From: Balneolaceae bacterium
GTDB lineage: Bacteria > Bacteroidota > Rhodothermia > Balneolales > Balneolaceae
Assembly (NCBI GenBank): GCA_020832285.1
Contig: JAFIFB010000061.1
Location: 1-64,000, forward strand
Direction of reading: 5' to 3'
Length of the DNA stretch: 64,000 nucleotides
The notes beneath the pieces were generated by a model, which did no database searches, was not told the DNA's origin, and saw nothing but the letters and a program-made list of their open reading frames with translations. Positions 50,542-59,927 of this stretch are shown one piece after another. The first letter of the stretch is position 1. Each line of letters opens with the position of its first letter. The position numbers were made by a program, and so were the translations under genes.

Positions 50542-53421
50542 CTATTTTATGGATCCGGTTGCCTGTACTGTAAATCCACCGTTTGATTTAATTTCTACTT
50601 TTGAGCCGATCCGTTCCGCCCTCATTCTGATGTTTCGCAGCCCCTGGCCGGATCGTCTGTCTGTTTTAACCTTTGTTCCGTTATCACGGATTTCAAGTTT
50701 GTAATTACTCCCGGAAAAAGAAAAGATGATATCCACTTTAGTCGCATCTGAGTGTTTTATCACATTGTTCATGGCTTCTTTAAAAATGAGGTACACATTT
50801 TCTTTCACATCCACAGGAAGTTTTTCATCCATCCGGAGCTGATCAAAGTGGTAGTGAACCTCCACTTCGCCATTTACAAAAATCTGGTTCACATAATCCT
50901 GCATGCGGTCGGTCAAATCTCCGGCAGTGTCATTTCGTGAGTCGATAGACCAGACGATATCATCAAGACTGTTTACAATTTTACGGCTGTGTTCACCTAA
51001 CTGTCGAAGTGTTTGCTTTATTTCATCACTAATGTTTCCTGCCTGAAGAAAATCGGTCTGAAGAGCCAGCTCCGTCAATGAGGAACCCACGTCATCATGC
51101 AAATCACTGGCGATCTGAACACGCATCCTTTCGATGTCGACCTGCTTGCTTACACGAAAATAACGCATCGAAAACAGAACCATACCTATGATAGTAAGCA
51201 CTATAAGCAGCAAAAACCACCATTGCAGGTAGAATGGCGGTAAAATTTTAAAGGCAAACGATCTGGTTATAGTACTCATCACCCCTTCGGAATTGTAAGC
51301 ACGTATCTGAAATTCATATTCACCCGGGGAGAGTGAAGGGTAGCGGATCATTCGATCGCTGGTAAACTGCCAGCCTGTGTCAAGTCCGTTCATTCTGTAT
51401 TCGTAACGCACCTGGTCGGGAGCTTCGAAACTTAAACCGGAGTAGGAAATCTGTACAAAATTCTGGTCGTGTTCCAATTGATATGACCGTTCGGGCCTGA
51501 GTTCCCGGCCGCTCACCATAATCTCCTCAAATTCAATCCCCGGCGGTGTTGTATTTTCCCTCACCCTGTCGGGGTAAAAACGGCTCAGTCCTTCCACTGT
51601 GCCCAGCCACAAAGTTCCGTCACTTGCAAGAAATGAACCGCCGGCATTTAATTCATTTGCAATCAATCCCTGGTTTTGATTGAAAATCCTGAAAGCTTTC
51701 ATACGCTCAGTGCGAATATTTGTGGAAAGGAGAACATCCGGTTCCAGGTAATACAATCCGCGGTTCGTTCCTACATAGTATTTCCCGGCCTGATCCTGAA
51801 TCATAAAATAGGAGATGGTTTCAGTTCCCTCCGATTCAGGAAAACGGCTGATCGTTTCACCATCATATTTTGCAATCCCATTAAATGTGGAGAACCATTT
51901 CACATCATTGTCGTCGATGTGTATGTGAATTACTCCGTTACTGGGCAATCCATCTGCGATGGTGTACGTCTCGAACTGGTGGCCGTCAAATGTAACTACC
52001 CCTCCGTATGTGGCAAACCAAAATACCCCATCACGATCCTGCTTGATATCCATAACGGTGTTATGCAAAAAACCGTTACCTGTATAGTGCTGTACATATC
52101 CTTCATCAGTCAACCTGATGACCCCGTCGTTATAGGTGGCTATCCAGAATTCTTCATTCTCTTCATCTTCAAAAATTTTACGAATAATCCGGAATGGAAA
52201 CTGCTCATCCGGAATCGTTGAAAAGCTGCCATTTTCGTATATACTGATTCCGTCGCGTGTTCCGATCCACATCCTGTTGCGACTGTCATGATGAAAAGTG
52301 TACACTTTGTTATCAACTAATCCGTCCGCTTCTCTGAATGGTGTCAGTTCTCCCCTGTCGTAACGCAAAACACCACCTCCATAAGTAGCAATCCAGATGT
52401 TGGAATCTGCATCTTCAGAGAAACCGGTTACAACATTATTGGTCAGGCCGTTATCGATATTGTAACTGCTGAAATAATCACCGACCATAAGAGCGACCCC
52501 TCCGCCAAGTGTTCCAAACCAGATGTTTCCTTCGCGGTCGATAATGGATGCATATACTATAGCCGCAGGCACTCCTTCTTCGCGGGTGAAGTTTTCGAAC
52601 TGTTCACCGTCAAAAACGGAAATACCGCTCTCTGTTCCAAGCCATATTTTATCATGACTCTCTACTGAAATCGTTTGTATTCTTCCATCATTCAGCCCGT
52701 GTTCTTCATCAAAAACAATAAACTCTTCATTTTCATACAGAACAAGCCCATCGCGTGAACCGATCCAGATTCTGTTGTACTGATCAATTTTCAAATCTCT
52801 GATACGAAGTTCGGGCAGGCCATGCTCCTCCACAAAGTACTGAACGGTATCGCCATCCAGCTTAACAAGGCCTTCTCTTGAAGCGATCCATATTGCCCCG
52901 TCTTCAGACTGACGAATAGCCCGGACCCGCTCCACAGGCAGGCCGAACTGTTCATCAATGGAAACCAGTTGTCCGTCACTGTCAAGACGCCAGACCCCGT
53001 TTCCATCTGTTCCAAACCAGTAATTGTCCTCATGATCCTGAAAAATATCGAGAATTGAGTATTGGTTCAGTTCAACCACAGATCTGGGAGTAATCAGCGA
53101 ATCGCTGTGAAGTACGGAAATACCACTTTCTGTACCCACCCAAATTGAGCCCTCTTTATCTTCATAGAGTGCATTCACCCGATTGTGCGCAAGACCGTCT
53201 TCTACGTAGAATTGCCTGAACTGGACACCGTCAAACCGATTCAGCCCGTAACCGGTGCCAACCCAGATATATCCGCGTTCGTCCTGTACAAGTGCGTGTG
53301 CGACCGACTCGCTGAGCCCCAGTTCAATGGAATACGTTCTTAATGGCAGAAGCTGTGATTGAACGGCTTCTGCCCACGCACCCAAAATAAGTATCAGAAC
53401 CAAGAGGGATTTCTTCATCAT
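50542..53421 (-). CDS. Beta-propeller sensor histidine kinase (HisKA_3 type)
   Basis: A 959-residue membrane sensor. A signal peptide (1-22) is followed by some 14 Reg_prop-type beta-propeller repeats up to residue 610 (units such as DREGNIWFGTLGGGVALM, DGVFWFATYGGVVTF), which form two propellers. A Y_Y_Y domain follows (about 640-715), then one membrane segment (about 725-748, YLQWWFLLLIVLTIIGMVLF). The kinase part has DLHDDVGSSLTELALQTDFLQ, the phospho-His, and the ATPase box NVIKHSDATKVDI...GQGLRNIRMRAERIG. Ligand is unknown; related sensors often detect glycans. Couples to the adjacent LuxR regulator. Confidence 0.95.
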   Translation of the reverse strand: MMKKSLLVLILILGAWAEAVQSQLLPLRTYSIELGLSESVAHALVQDERGYIWVGTGYGLNRFDGVQFRQFYVEDGLAHNRVNALYEDKEGSIWVGTESGISVLHSDSLITPRSVVELNQYSILDIFQDHEDNYWFGTDGNGVWRLDSDGQLVSIDEQFGLPVERVRAIRQSEDGAIWIASREGLVKLDGDTVQYFVEEHGLPELRIRDLKIDQYNRIWIGSRDGLVLYENEEFIVFDEEHGLNDGRIQTISVESHDKIWLGTESGISVFDGEQFENFTREEGVPAAIVYASIIDREGNIWFGTLGGGVALMVGDYFSSYNIDNGLTNNVVTGFSEDADSNIWIATYGGGVLRYDRGELTPFREADGLVDNKVYTFHHDSRNRMWIGTRDGISIYENGSFSTIPDEQFPFRIIRKIFEDEENEEFWIATYNDGVIRLTDEGYVQHYTGNGFLHNTVMDIKQDRDGVFWFATYGGVVTFDGHQFETYTIADGLPSNGVIHIHIDDNDVKWFSTFNGIAKYDGETISRFPESEGTETISYFMIQDQAGKYYVGTNRGLYYLEPDVLLSTNIRTERMKAFRIFNQNQGLIANELNAGGSFLASDGTLWLGTVEGLSRFYPDRVRENTTPPGIEFEEIMVSGRELRPERSYQLEHDQNFVQISYSGLSFEAPDQVRYEYRMNGLDTGWQFTSDRMIRYPSLSPGEYEFQIRAYNSEGVMSTITRSFAFKILPPFYLQWWFLLLIVLTIIGMVLFSMRYFRVSKQVDIERMRVQIASDLHDDVGSSLTELALQTDFLQAGNISDEIKQTLRQLGEHSRKIVNSLDDIVWSIDSRNDTAGDLTDRMQDYVNQIFVNGEVEVHYHFDQLRMDEKLPVDVKENVYLIFKEAMNNVIKHSDATKVDIIFSFSGSNYKLEIRDNGTKVKTDRRSGQGLRNIRMRAERIGSKVEIKSNGGFTVQATGSIK

Positions 53422-53656
53422 CCCTATAAGCTAATAAGTTATGCGATTCGGGCAAACCGCATATTCATGTGAAGCAAGTGAAAAATAGTGGTTTTGCAGA
53501 TTGCAGCACCAAGATATTAAAGTAAATGGGTTCTGCAGGAAATATTGTCCCATGGATATTTCTTTGGAATGGGTAAGATAAGCTTTCAGCTATCAGGCAT
53601 CAGCTTTCAGAGTGATCTGCTAAAGCCCAAAATATTCCCGGCAGAACCAAAATTAA

Positions 53657-54511
53657 TCAGCCCAGATAAGCTCTCAGTGCAGCGCTTCGGTTGTGATGTC
53701 GCAGCTTGCGAAGTGCCTTCTCTTTGATCTGCCGAACCCGCTCACGAGTCAGGTCAAACCGTTCACCGATCTCTTCGAGAGTGAGAGAGTGTTCGCGGCC
53801 AATGCCAAAATAGAGACGAATCACTTCAGCCTCACGCTTAGTAAGCTTGGAAAGCGCACGCTCGATCTCTACTTTAAGAGATTCACCCATCAGGTCGTTA
53901 TCGGGATCCGGGATCTCTTCGTTTTCAAGTACATCGAGGAGACGGTTGTCTTCGCCTTGTGCGAACGGAGCATCCATCGAAAGATGGCGGCCGGAAATTT
54001 TTAGTGTATCAGCCACCTCAGAAACAGTCATTTCCAGGCTTTCGGCAAGCTCTGCGGCTGAGGGAACTCGTTCATATTCCTGCTCCAGTTTAGAGAGTTC
54101 TTTTCCGATTTTGTTGAGTGCACCCACACGGTTCAGCGGCAGGCGTACAATCCGGCTCTGCTCGGCCAGTGCCTGCAATATAGACTGCCGGATCCACCAA
54201 ACAGCGTAGGAAATAAATTTAAATCCACGAGTTTCATCAAAACGTTTTGCCGCTTTAATTAATCCGAGATTTCCTTCATTAATCAGATCACCCAGGGAAA
54301 GGCCCTGATTCTGATACTGTTTGGCAACTGAAACCACAAAACGAAGGTTGGCTTTGGTTAATTCCTCAAGCGCCCGCTGAGATCCTTTTTGTATCTCTTT
54401 GGCGAGGCGGACTTCATCGTCAGGGGTAATTAGTTTCTCTTTTCCAATTTCGTGAAGATAACGATCAAGCGATTCTGATTCGCGGGTTGAAATTCCTGAG
54501 CTTTTTGCCAC
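53657..54511 (-). CDS. rpoD: Principal-type RNA polymerase sigma factor (short RpoD)
   Basis: A 284-residue sigma-70, shorter than the E. coli form because it lacks the long region 1.1 and the nonconserved insert, as in Bacteroidota housekeeping sigmas. Region 1.2 ([24 protein letters not shown]), region 2 ([56 protein letters not shown]), region 3 ([18 protein letters not shown]) and region 4 ([28 protein letters not shown]) are complete. The WWIRQSI and [12 protein letters not shown] sequences are those of housekeeping promoters. It is downstream of deoB with a 159-bp gap. Confidence 0.95.
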   Translation of the reverse strand: MAKSSGISTRESESLDRYLHEIGKEKLITPDDEVRLAKEIQKGSQRALEELTKANLRFVVSVAKQYQNQGLSLGDLINEGNLGLIKAAKRFDETRGFKFISYAVWWIRQSILQALAEQSRIVRLPLNRVGALNKIGKELSKLEQEYERVPSAAELAESLEMTVSEVADTLKISGRHLSMDAPFAQGEDNRLLDVLENEEIPDPDNDLMGESLKVEIERALSKLTKREAEVIRLYFGIGREHSLTLEEIGERFDLTRERVRQIKEKALRKLRHHNRSAALRAYLG

Positions 54512-54670
54512 GTTGAATATTTACTATGTTAAAATTTTTGTTCTATTAAGAACTCGTAGTGTAATACGTCTCCATTGAAGGATTGTTGTATTTCTTTGAA
54601 AAAATAAACCTTAAAACTTACAAATTTTTTTTCTAAATATGAAGTATTACTCAGCAAGTTTAGCTGTGAA

Positions 54671-55843
54671 TCACAACTGACTTAAGAATGATTTACCTTT
54701 CAAACGATTTTTTATATCAAAAAAGTCCAAAATAGTTGCAGATATATCAGAAAAAGTTTTCCTCGTTCCCAAATTGTTGCCAGTCTGACTCCCTTTTTTA
54801 AAAACTAACAGCGGCACAAATTCTCGAGTATGATCCGTACTGTCATCTGCCGGGTCGTTACCGTGATCGCCTGTAAACATCAGGATATCACCTTCTGTTA
54901 GTTTATCCAGGATGGCCGGAATGGCGCGGTCGATCTCCTGAAGGCATCTCGCAAATCCTTCAGGGTCCTGCCGGTGGCCATAAATCTGATCGGTGTCAAT
55001 CAGGTTAGTAAACGTAAAACTGTTATTGATACGGGCACTCATCAGGCTCAAAAGCTGTGAAATTCCCTCGGCATTGCTTTTTGTACGACGGTACTGTGAA
55101 AATACCACCTCCGTAAAAAGATCCATCACCTTACCTATGGAGTAAGTTTTGATATTTTTTTCCAAAAGCAGCGACATCAGGTTCGGTTCAGGCGGTTTTA
55201 TAGAAAAATCGTGTCTTTTATCGGAAATGCGTTCAAACGAACCCGGCTCACCACAAAATGGACGAGCAATAACACGCCCCACTCCGTGCTCGCCGGTCAT
55301 CACCTCATTGCGGGCATATTTGCACCATTCATACAGCTTTTCAACCGGGGTTACATCCTCATGACATGCCACCTGAAATACACTGTCAGCTGAAGTGTAG
55401 AGAATCGGCTTACCTGTTTCGATGTGTTGCACACCAAAGTCGGCAATAACCTGCGTGCCGGAATAGGGACGATTGCAAAGAACGCCATCTACTCCAATCC
55501 CACTGCAAAACTTAAGGATCAGTGAACCTGGAAATCCATCCGGATAGGTAGGAAAAGGCTGATCCAGATGAATACCGGCAATTTCCCAGTGGCCGGTTGT
55601 GGAATCTTTACCCGGTGACATTTCACGCATCTTCCCGTATGATGCGATCGGTTTTTTGTTCTTTTTAACAGAAGCCAGTTCACGGATATTGCCAAGTCCG
55701 AGGCGTTCAAAGTTCGGGAGTCTCACCTTCGTTATGGCACTTATATTTCCAAGTGTATCGGCATTTTCATCGCCATAAAGGTGTGCGTCTTCTTGTGCAC
55801 CAATCCCCAGGCCATCAACGATAACTAAAAATATTCGTTGCAT
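54671..55843 (-). CDS. deoB: Phosphopentomutase DeoB
   Basis: Interconverts ribose-1- and ribose-5-phosphate (and deoxyribose forms) in nucleoside salvage. Alkaline-phosphatase-superfamily core: IFLVIVDGLGIGAQED at the start, GKDSTTGHWEIAG with the phosphorylated Thr, and GDHGNDPADDSTDHTREFVPLLVF for the metals. At 390 aa it is of normal length. It starts 2 bp after the GAF-like gene, so these two are probably co-transcribed, with rpoD further down. No nucleoside phosphorylase is nearby. Confidence 0.95.
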   Translation of the reverse strand: MQRIFLVIVDGLGIGAQEDAHLYGDENADTLGNISAITKVRLPNFERLGLGNIRELASVKKNKKPIASYGKMREMSPGKDSTTGHWEIAGIHLDQPFPTYPDGFPGSLILKFCSGIGVDGVLCNRPYSGTQVIADFGVQHIETGKPILYTSADSVFQVACHEDVTPVEKLYEWCKYARNEVMTGEHGVGRVIARPFCGEPGSFERISDKRHDFSIKPPEPNLMSLLLEKNIKTYSIGKVMDLFTEVVFSQYRRTKSNAEGISQLLSLMSARINNSFTFTNLIDTDQIYGHRQDPEGFARCLQEIDRAIPAILDKLTEGDILMFTGDHGNDPADDSTDHTREFVPLLVFKKGSQTGNNLGTRKTFSDISATILDFFDIKNRLKGKSFLSQL

Positions 55844-55845
55844 TA

Positions 55846-57300
55846 CTAAAAGTTTACAATTGACTTACTCTCTCCTTTCATAGCACGGCTTAATGCCTGT
55901 TTTGCTTCCTGAATAATCGTTACGGCATCTTCATCACTGTTATCCAGGAATTTTGAACCCGCTTTAGCACGAATTCTCACCTCACGACCATCACCCAGGT
56001 CCATATCATTTTTCAGCTCTTCAAAATTTATGGAGACCCATTTCCGGTGATGCTCTTCTGTTGCACCATAAAGCAGATAGGAAAACACATAATCGCTGTT
56101 AAATCCAATGAGGCCATTGAAACCCAGCCTGGACGGATTCAATGCCTTTACAACAGTTCTCTGTATTTTTTTCAGATCTTCCAGCCGGAAACGGGAACGA
56201 AGTTCAGAAGAATTTTCAATACCTATCAATCCGAACCAAACATTATCTTTTTCATCCCTTTGCAGCTCTTTTTGCAGACACAGCTTCCAGATATCTGCCG
56301 AAAAACTGCTGTATTCGGTATTAAAAAGATTTTCCTCTGGTTTCATTTTTTCCATTGATGACTGCATTGTCAATGCAGCAATTCTTACAATATTTGTGAA
56401 TTGATGTTTGGCAGATTCTGTAAAAGTTAGCGGGTTTTTATCATAAACCAGCACTACAGCCTGCCTGCGGTCAAACAATGTCATTGGGATAGCCAGTGTA
56501 GCTCCTTCGGTAGATGCTTCGGAAGTGGAAACCCGTTTGGGATTCTGATTGAAATGCATCGAAAACAGGGGTTCATTTTTCTGAAGCGCATCGTATGCCA
56601 TCGAACGCTGTTCAAGCATCAAACCGGGAAGCGGAGATTTCGGAGCACGTGAAGAACGAAGCACTGTAACCCAGGTTTCCATTCCGCGCATTGCCACTGT
56701 TACCCCGCCGTTTGGCAGCAAATCCTGCATCTGTTCTGCAGCTACATCCAGCATTTCTGCCGGACTTAGCTCTATAGTAATTTTTTGAAGTGCATGGTCG
56801 TAATCTGTCCAGCGGTTCTGATCATCATATAAATCTGTCAGCTCCAGGTATGTATTCAGCACGTTGATATGTGCATTTTTATAAGAAGATATCGCCTTAT
56901 CATGTTCCCTGAGTGTGAGTTTACGGTCTGTCTCAAGTACAGTTATAGCAACCGTCTGCCCATTATTTATGAAAGGAATCAGTGTAAGATACCGAACAGG
57001 AACTACATCATAATAATGTGGAAAATCCTTGCTATGGAGTTCCTTCCCGATTTCAAGCTGAATAATTTCCCGAATCGTACTGTATTCGTTTAAAAAAAAC
57101 GCTTCAAAACCCACGCGATCCTGAAACATCACATTGGGAAGTGTGGTGTAGGTGGTTTCAAGCACAAACTGCTCACGGGAACGGTTCACCCAATAGAGAT
57201 ATCCGGTCTGTACATCCACAGCTTTCCCCAAAAGCTGCATCAGGTCGTCCATGATGTGCTTAAATTCTAAAAGTGCTTTTTCTTCTCTTTTTTTGTTCAT
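55846..57300 (-). CDS. GAF-like domain protein, function unknown
   Basis: A 484-residue soluble protein. Two GAF-like stretches can be seen (about 10-160, VQTGYLYWVNRSREQFVLETTY; about 165-320, containing PLFSMHFNQNPKRVSTSEASTEGATLAIPM and AVVLVYDKNPLTFTESAKHQF). The remaining 150 residues resemble a degenerate GGDEF-like fold (LRSRFRLEDLKKIQRTVVKAL, VFSYLLYGATEEHHRKWV) without the GGDEF motif, so no cyclase activity is expected. Possibly a ligand-binding regulator. It lies 36 bp after pepF and 2 bp before deoB. Confidence 0.55.
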   Translation of the reverse strand: MNKKREEKALLEFKHIMDDLMQLLGKAVDVQTGYLYWVNRSREQFVLETTYTTLPNVMFQDRVGFEAFFLNEYSTIREIIQLEIGKELHSKDFPHYYDVVPVRYLTLIPFINNGQTVAITVLETDRKLTLREHDKAISSYKNAHINVLNTYLELTDLYDDQNRWTDYDHALQKITIELSPAEMLDVAAEQMQDLLPNGGVTVAMRGMETWVTVLRSSRAPKSPLPGLMLEQRSMAYDALQKNEPLFSMHFNQNPKRVSTSEASTEGATLAIPMTLFDRRQAVVLVYDKNPLTFTESAKHQFTNIVRIAALTMQSSMEKMKPEENLFNTEYSSFSADIWKLCLQKELQRDEKDNVWFGLIGIENSSELRSRFRLEDLKKIQRTVVKALNPSRLGFNGLIGFNSDYVFSYLLYGATEEHHRKWVSINFEELKNDMDLGDGREVRIRAKAGSKFLDNSDEDAVTIIQEAKQALSRAMKGESKSIVNF

Positions 57301-57336
57301 AAAAATGGATTCGATCTGCCGGGAAAAGTACTGTTT

Positions 57337-59136
57337 TTAAACCGTCTCTGCTAACTTTTCAGCCTCTTCCACCATATATTCAAACAGCCTGAGGCCATTC
57401 TTCCAGAAATCGGAATCTTTGATATCGAGTCCCAGTTTGCCAACCAGATTGTGCGGCCAGTCGGATCCTCCCGCTTCAAGCAGTTCCATATATTTTTCCG
57501 AAAATCCGTTTCTCTCCGAACTGCGGTACACATCATACAATGCCAAAACGAGAAGCTCCCCGAAAGCGTAGGCATAAACATAACCGGGTGTGTGCAGAAA
57601 ATGTGGAATATAACACCACCAAAGCCTGTATTCATCGGTAATTTTTACGGAATCGCCATAGAGCTGGTGCTGGGTTTCGTACCAGAGCTCCGAGAACTGT
57701 TCGGTAGTCAGCTCACCTTCAGTCCGGCGGGCGGTGTGAATTTTTTCTTCAAACCGGTTCATTGAAATCTGCCGAAACACAGTGGCAATCGTATCATCAA
57801 TTTTACTGATCAGCAGTGCGAGCTTTTCGGCGGGATCATCAATGCGGCTCATCAGCTTATTGAAAACCAGCATTTCGCCAAATACTGATGCGGTTTCAGC
57901 CGTAGTAAGAGGTGTGGACGACTGCAATTCACCTTGTTTTCGGGAGAGGTATTGATGAACACCGTGGCCAAGCTCATGCGCCAGTGTTTGCACATCACGC
58001 AACTGTCCGTCGTAGTTCATAAAAACATAGGGGTGAACCGAACTGACTGTACTCGCCGAATAGGCTCCTCCCCTTTTTCCCGGTTTGATGGCGGCATCAA
58101 TCCACTCTTTCTCAAAAAATAGCGAAGTAATCTTTCCCATTTCCGGGTGGAAATCTTCGTAAGAATCGAGTACCATCTCCCTGGCTTCATTCCAATGAAT
58201 GGTCTTCGTGGTTTTGGCGATAGGTGCATACCGGTCGTAATCAAAAAGTTCATCATAACCGAGTAGCTTTTTTTTAAGCCGGTAATAACGCTGCACCAAT
58301 CCATAGCTGCCTGTAACCGCACTCACCAGGGCATCCACAGTTTCATCATTGGTTTGATTTGAGAGATTTCGACTGCTGATCCAGCTATTGTAGTTACGGA
58401 GTTTGTCGTTCGTGAATTTATCAGCCAAAACCGTATTAAAAATAAATGTGAGACTTCTGGAGTGCTGATGAAATGTTTTCGTGAGGGACTGATGCGCTTT
58501 TTGCCGCTGCTCCCGGTCGGGGTTGTGCAGTTTACTCAACACCTCCTGCTCGGTCATTTGCTCTCCCTCAAATTCAAACCGGGCGGCTCCGAGTGTTTCA
58601 TCAAAATAACGGTTCCAGGCAGATCGGCCGGTCACCGATTTGGCACTCATCACTTTTTCGGCCTCTTCAGACAACGTGTGATCTTTATACAGACGGGAAA
58701 CTTCAAGGTAGTGCCTGAATTTTTTTAACTCATTCGATTCAATAATTCGTGCCGCCTGCTCATCACTCAGCTTCTGCCATTCCACATCAAAAAAAACCAG
58801 TTTCTGGCTGATTTCTGAACCCAGCTCGCGAGACTGCTGCAGCAGCTTTCCAAATTCAGGGTCTTCGGTGTTAGTTGACCAGATCAGTTGAGAATACGAA
58901 CCAATTTTTCGAATAACCTGAATAATTTCTTCATACTCAGCCAGTGCGGCTGCAAATGTTTTCGGATCCAGCTCACTGATTTTTCCTCTGTAAGACTGGC
59001 TGAAACGATCGGCCAGTTCCAGAACCTTTTTCCGGTCTTCATTCAGTTTTTTATCTGATGGTGATTCGTAAAGGTCGGAAAGATCCCACTGAATGTTTTC
59101 AGCTCCGGATTTTTTTTTGTCTGATGATGCCTGCAT
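57337..59136 (-). CDS. pepF: Oligoendopeptidase F (M3 family)
   Basis: A 599-residue zinc peptidase that cuts oligopeptides of about 7-17 residues. The zinc site is DVQTLAHELGHGVHQYLSRKQ (HExxH near residue 382), followed by TAETASVFGEMLVF with the third ligand Glu and the M3-type C-terminal end FWKNGLRLFEYMVEEAEKLAE. KPGKRGGAYS is the family's Gly-rich loop. The N-terminal helical domain (SDLYESPSDKKLNED start) is complete. First gene of the run pepF, GAF-like, deoB. A 790-bp repeat-rich gap lies upstream. Confidence 0.95.
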   Translation of the reverse strand: MQASSDKKKSGAENIQWDLSDLYESPSDKKLNEDRKKVLELADRFSQSYRGKISELDPKTFAAALAEYEEIIQVIRKIGSYSQLIWSTNTEDPEFGKLLQQSRELGSEISQKLVFFDVEWQKLSDEQAARIIESNELKKFRHYLEVSRLYKDHTLSEEAEKVMSAKSVTGRSAWNRYFDETLGAARFEFEGEQMTEQEVLSKLHNPDREQRQKAHQSLTKTFHQHSRSLTFIFNTVLADKFTNDKLRNYNSWISSRNLSNQTNDETVDALVSAVTGSYGLVQRYYRLKKKLLGYDELFDYDRYAPIAKTTKTIHWNEAREMVLDSYEDFHPEMGKITSLFFEKEWIDAAIKPGKRGGAYSASTVSSVHPYVFMNYDGQLRDVQTLAHELGHGVHQYLSRKQGELQSSTPLTTAETASVFGEMLVFNKLMSRIDDPAEKLALLISKIDDTIATVFRQISMNRFEEKIHTARRTEGELTTEQFSELWYETQHQLYGDSVKITDEYRLWWCYIPHFLHTPGYVYAYAFGELLVLALYDVYRSSERNGFSEKYMELLEAGGSDWPHNLVGKLGLDIKDSDFWKNGLRLFEYMVEEAEKLAETV

Positions 59137-59337
59137 GAACGGGTATTTGTGAATATTAAAAAGCTCGGTTGAATATAAACAAAACCAGCTCCGCGATAAA
59201 TTCCGATTGGTGGTAATTTTTTACAGGCAGTGACCCAATTGTTGTGGGATGCGGGATTCCGGAAGCTGGTTACGGGTATGATTTTCGATATGCGGTTTGT
59301 GCTCTGTAATTTTCATTTTGGAGACTGCAGGAGTGAA

Positions 59338-59390
59338 CTTAACTTTCAACATTCATCAGCGAAGTACTGCAACGCTCAACCATATTTATT
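59338..59390. repeat. Second copy of the AACATTCAACAGCGAAG element
   Basis: CTTTCAACATTCATCAGCGA, AGTACTGCAACGCTCAACCAT matches 18008-18056 at about five of six positions. It lies in the 791-bp gap between pepF and the fused 2-oxoglutarate dehydrogenase gene. Confidence 0.55.
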
Positions 59391-59479
59391 GAAAGTTTGA
59401 TTGATTTGTTTGAAAGTTAAATATTTTTGAGAGTCTTTTAACGCAGGTTAATCGATGACCATCTGCACACGACACGCAT

Positions 59480-59690
59480 TTCAACGCCTGCCTCACTCCC
59501 TCCTACCCTTTCCGGATTCCAACGACAACCCCTCGAAATTGTGTGCTGCTTTTTTAAACTATTCACCCCAGGGTGTTTTTATGTTGCATTTTTTCCTCTC
59601 TCAAATTGAGTTCTTTCCAAAATTCCAATCCATCGGGGAGGGGATTTCAATTATCCCAAAAATAACTACCCTTAACAATTCCAGCAAGAT
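59480..59690. repeat. Dispersed repeat, related to 28.1 kb
   Basis: TTCCAACGACAACCCCTCGA, AATTGTGTGCTGCTTTTTT and CAGGGTGTTTTTATG closely follow 28089-28185. An open frame across it (59455-59697) has no matching frame in the other copy. The rest of the gap up to 59927 is A/T-rich with no clear signal. Confidence 0.6.
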
Positions 59691-59927
59691 CCCTTAATGA
59701 ATGATGTAAACCGAACGATCTGTATCGAAAGCACATTTAAACTCACATCAAATAAACTTTATCAGAATCCAAAATTCATCGTATTTTTAAGCAATTATGA
59801 TTAGTTTAAAGAATTAAACATCTGCATTTGTAAAGATTTTTAATCACTATTTTACGCAGAGAATGTAACCCGGTCAGTCCGGTTAAATAATTAATTTGTT
59901 CACATCCAATAAGAAGACCCTACTGTT

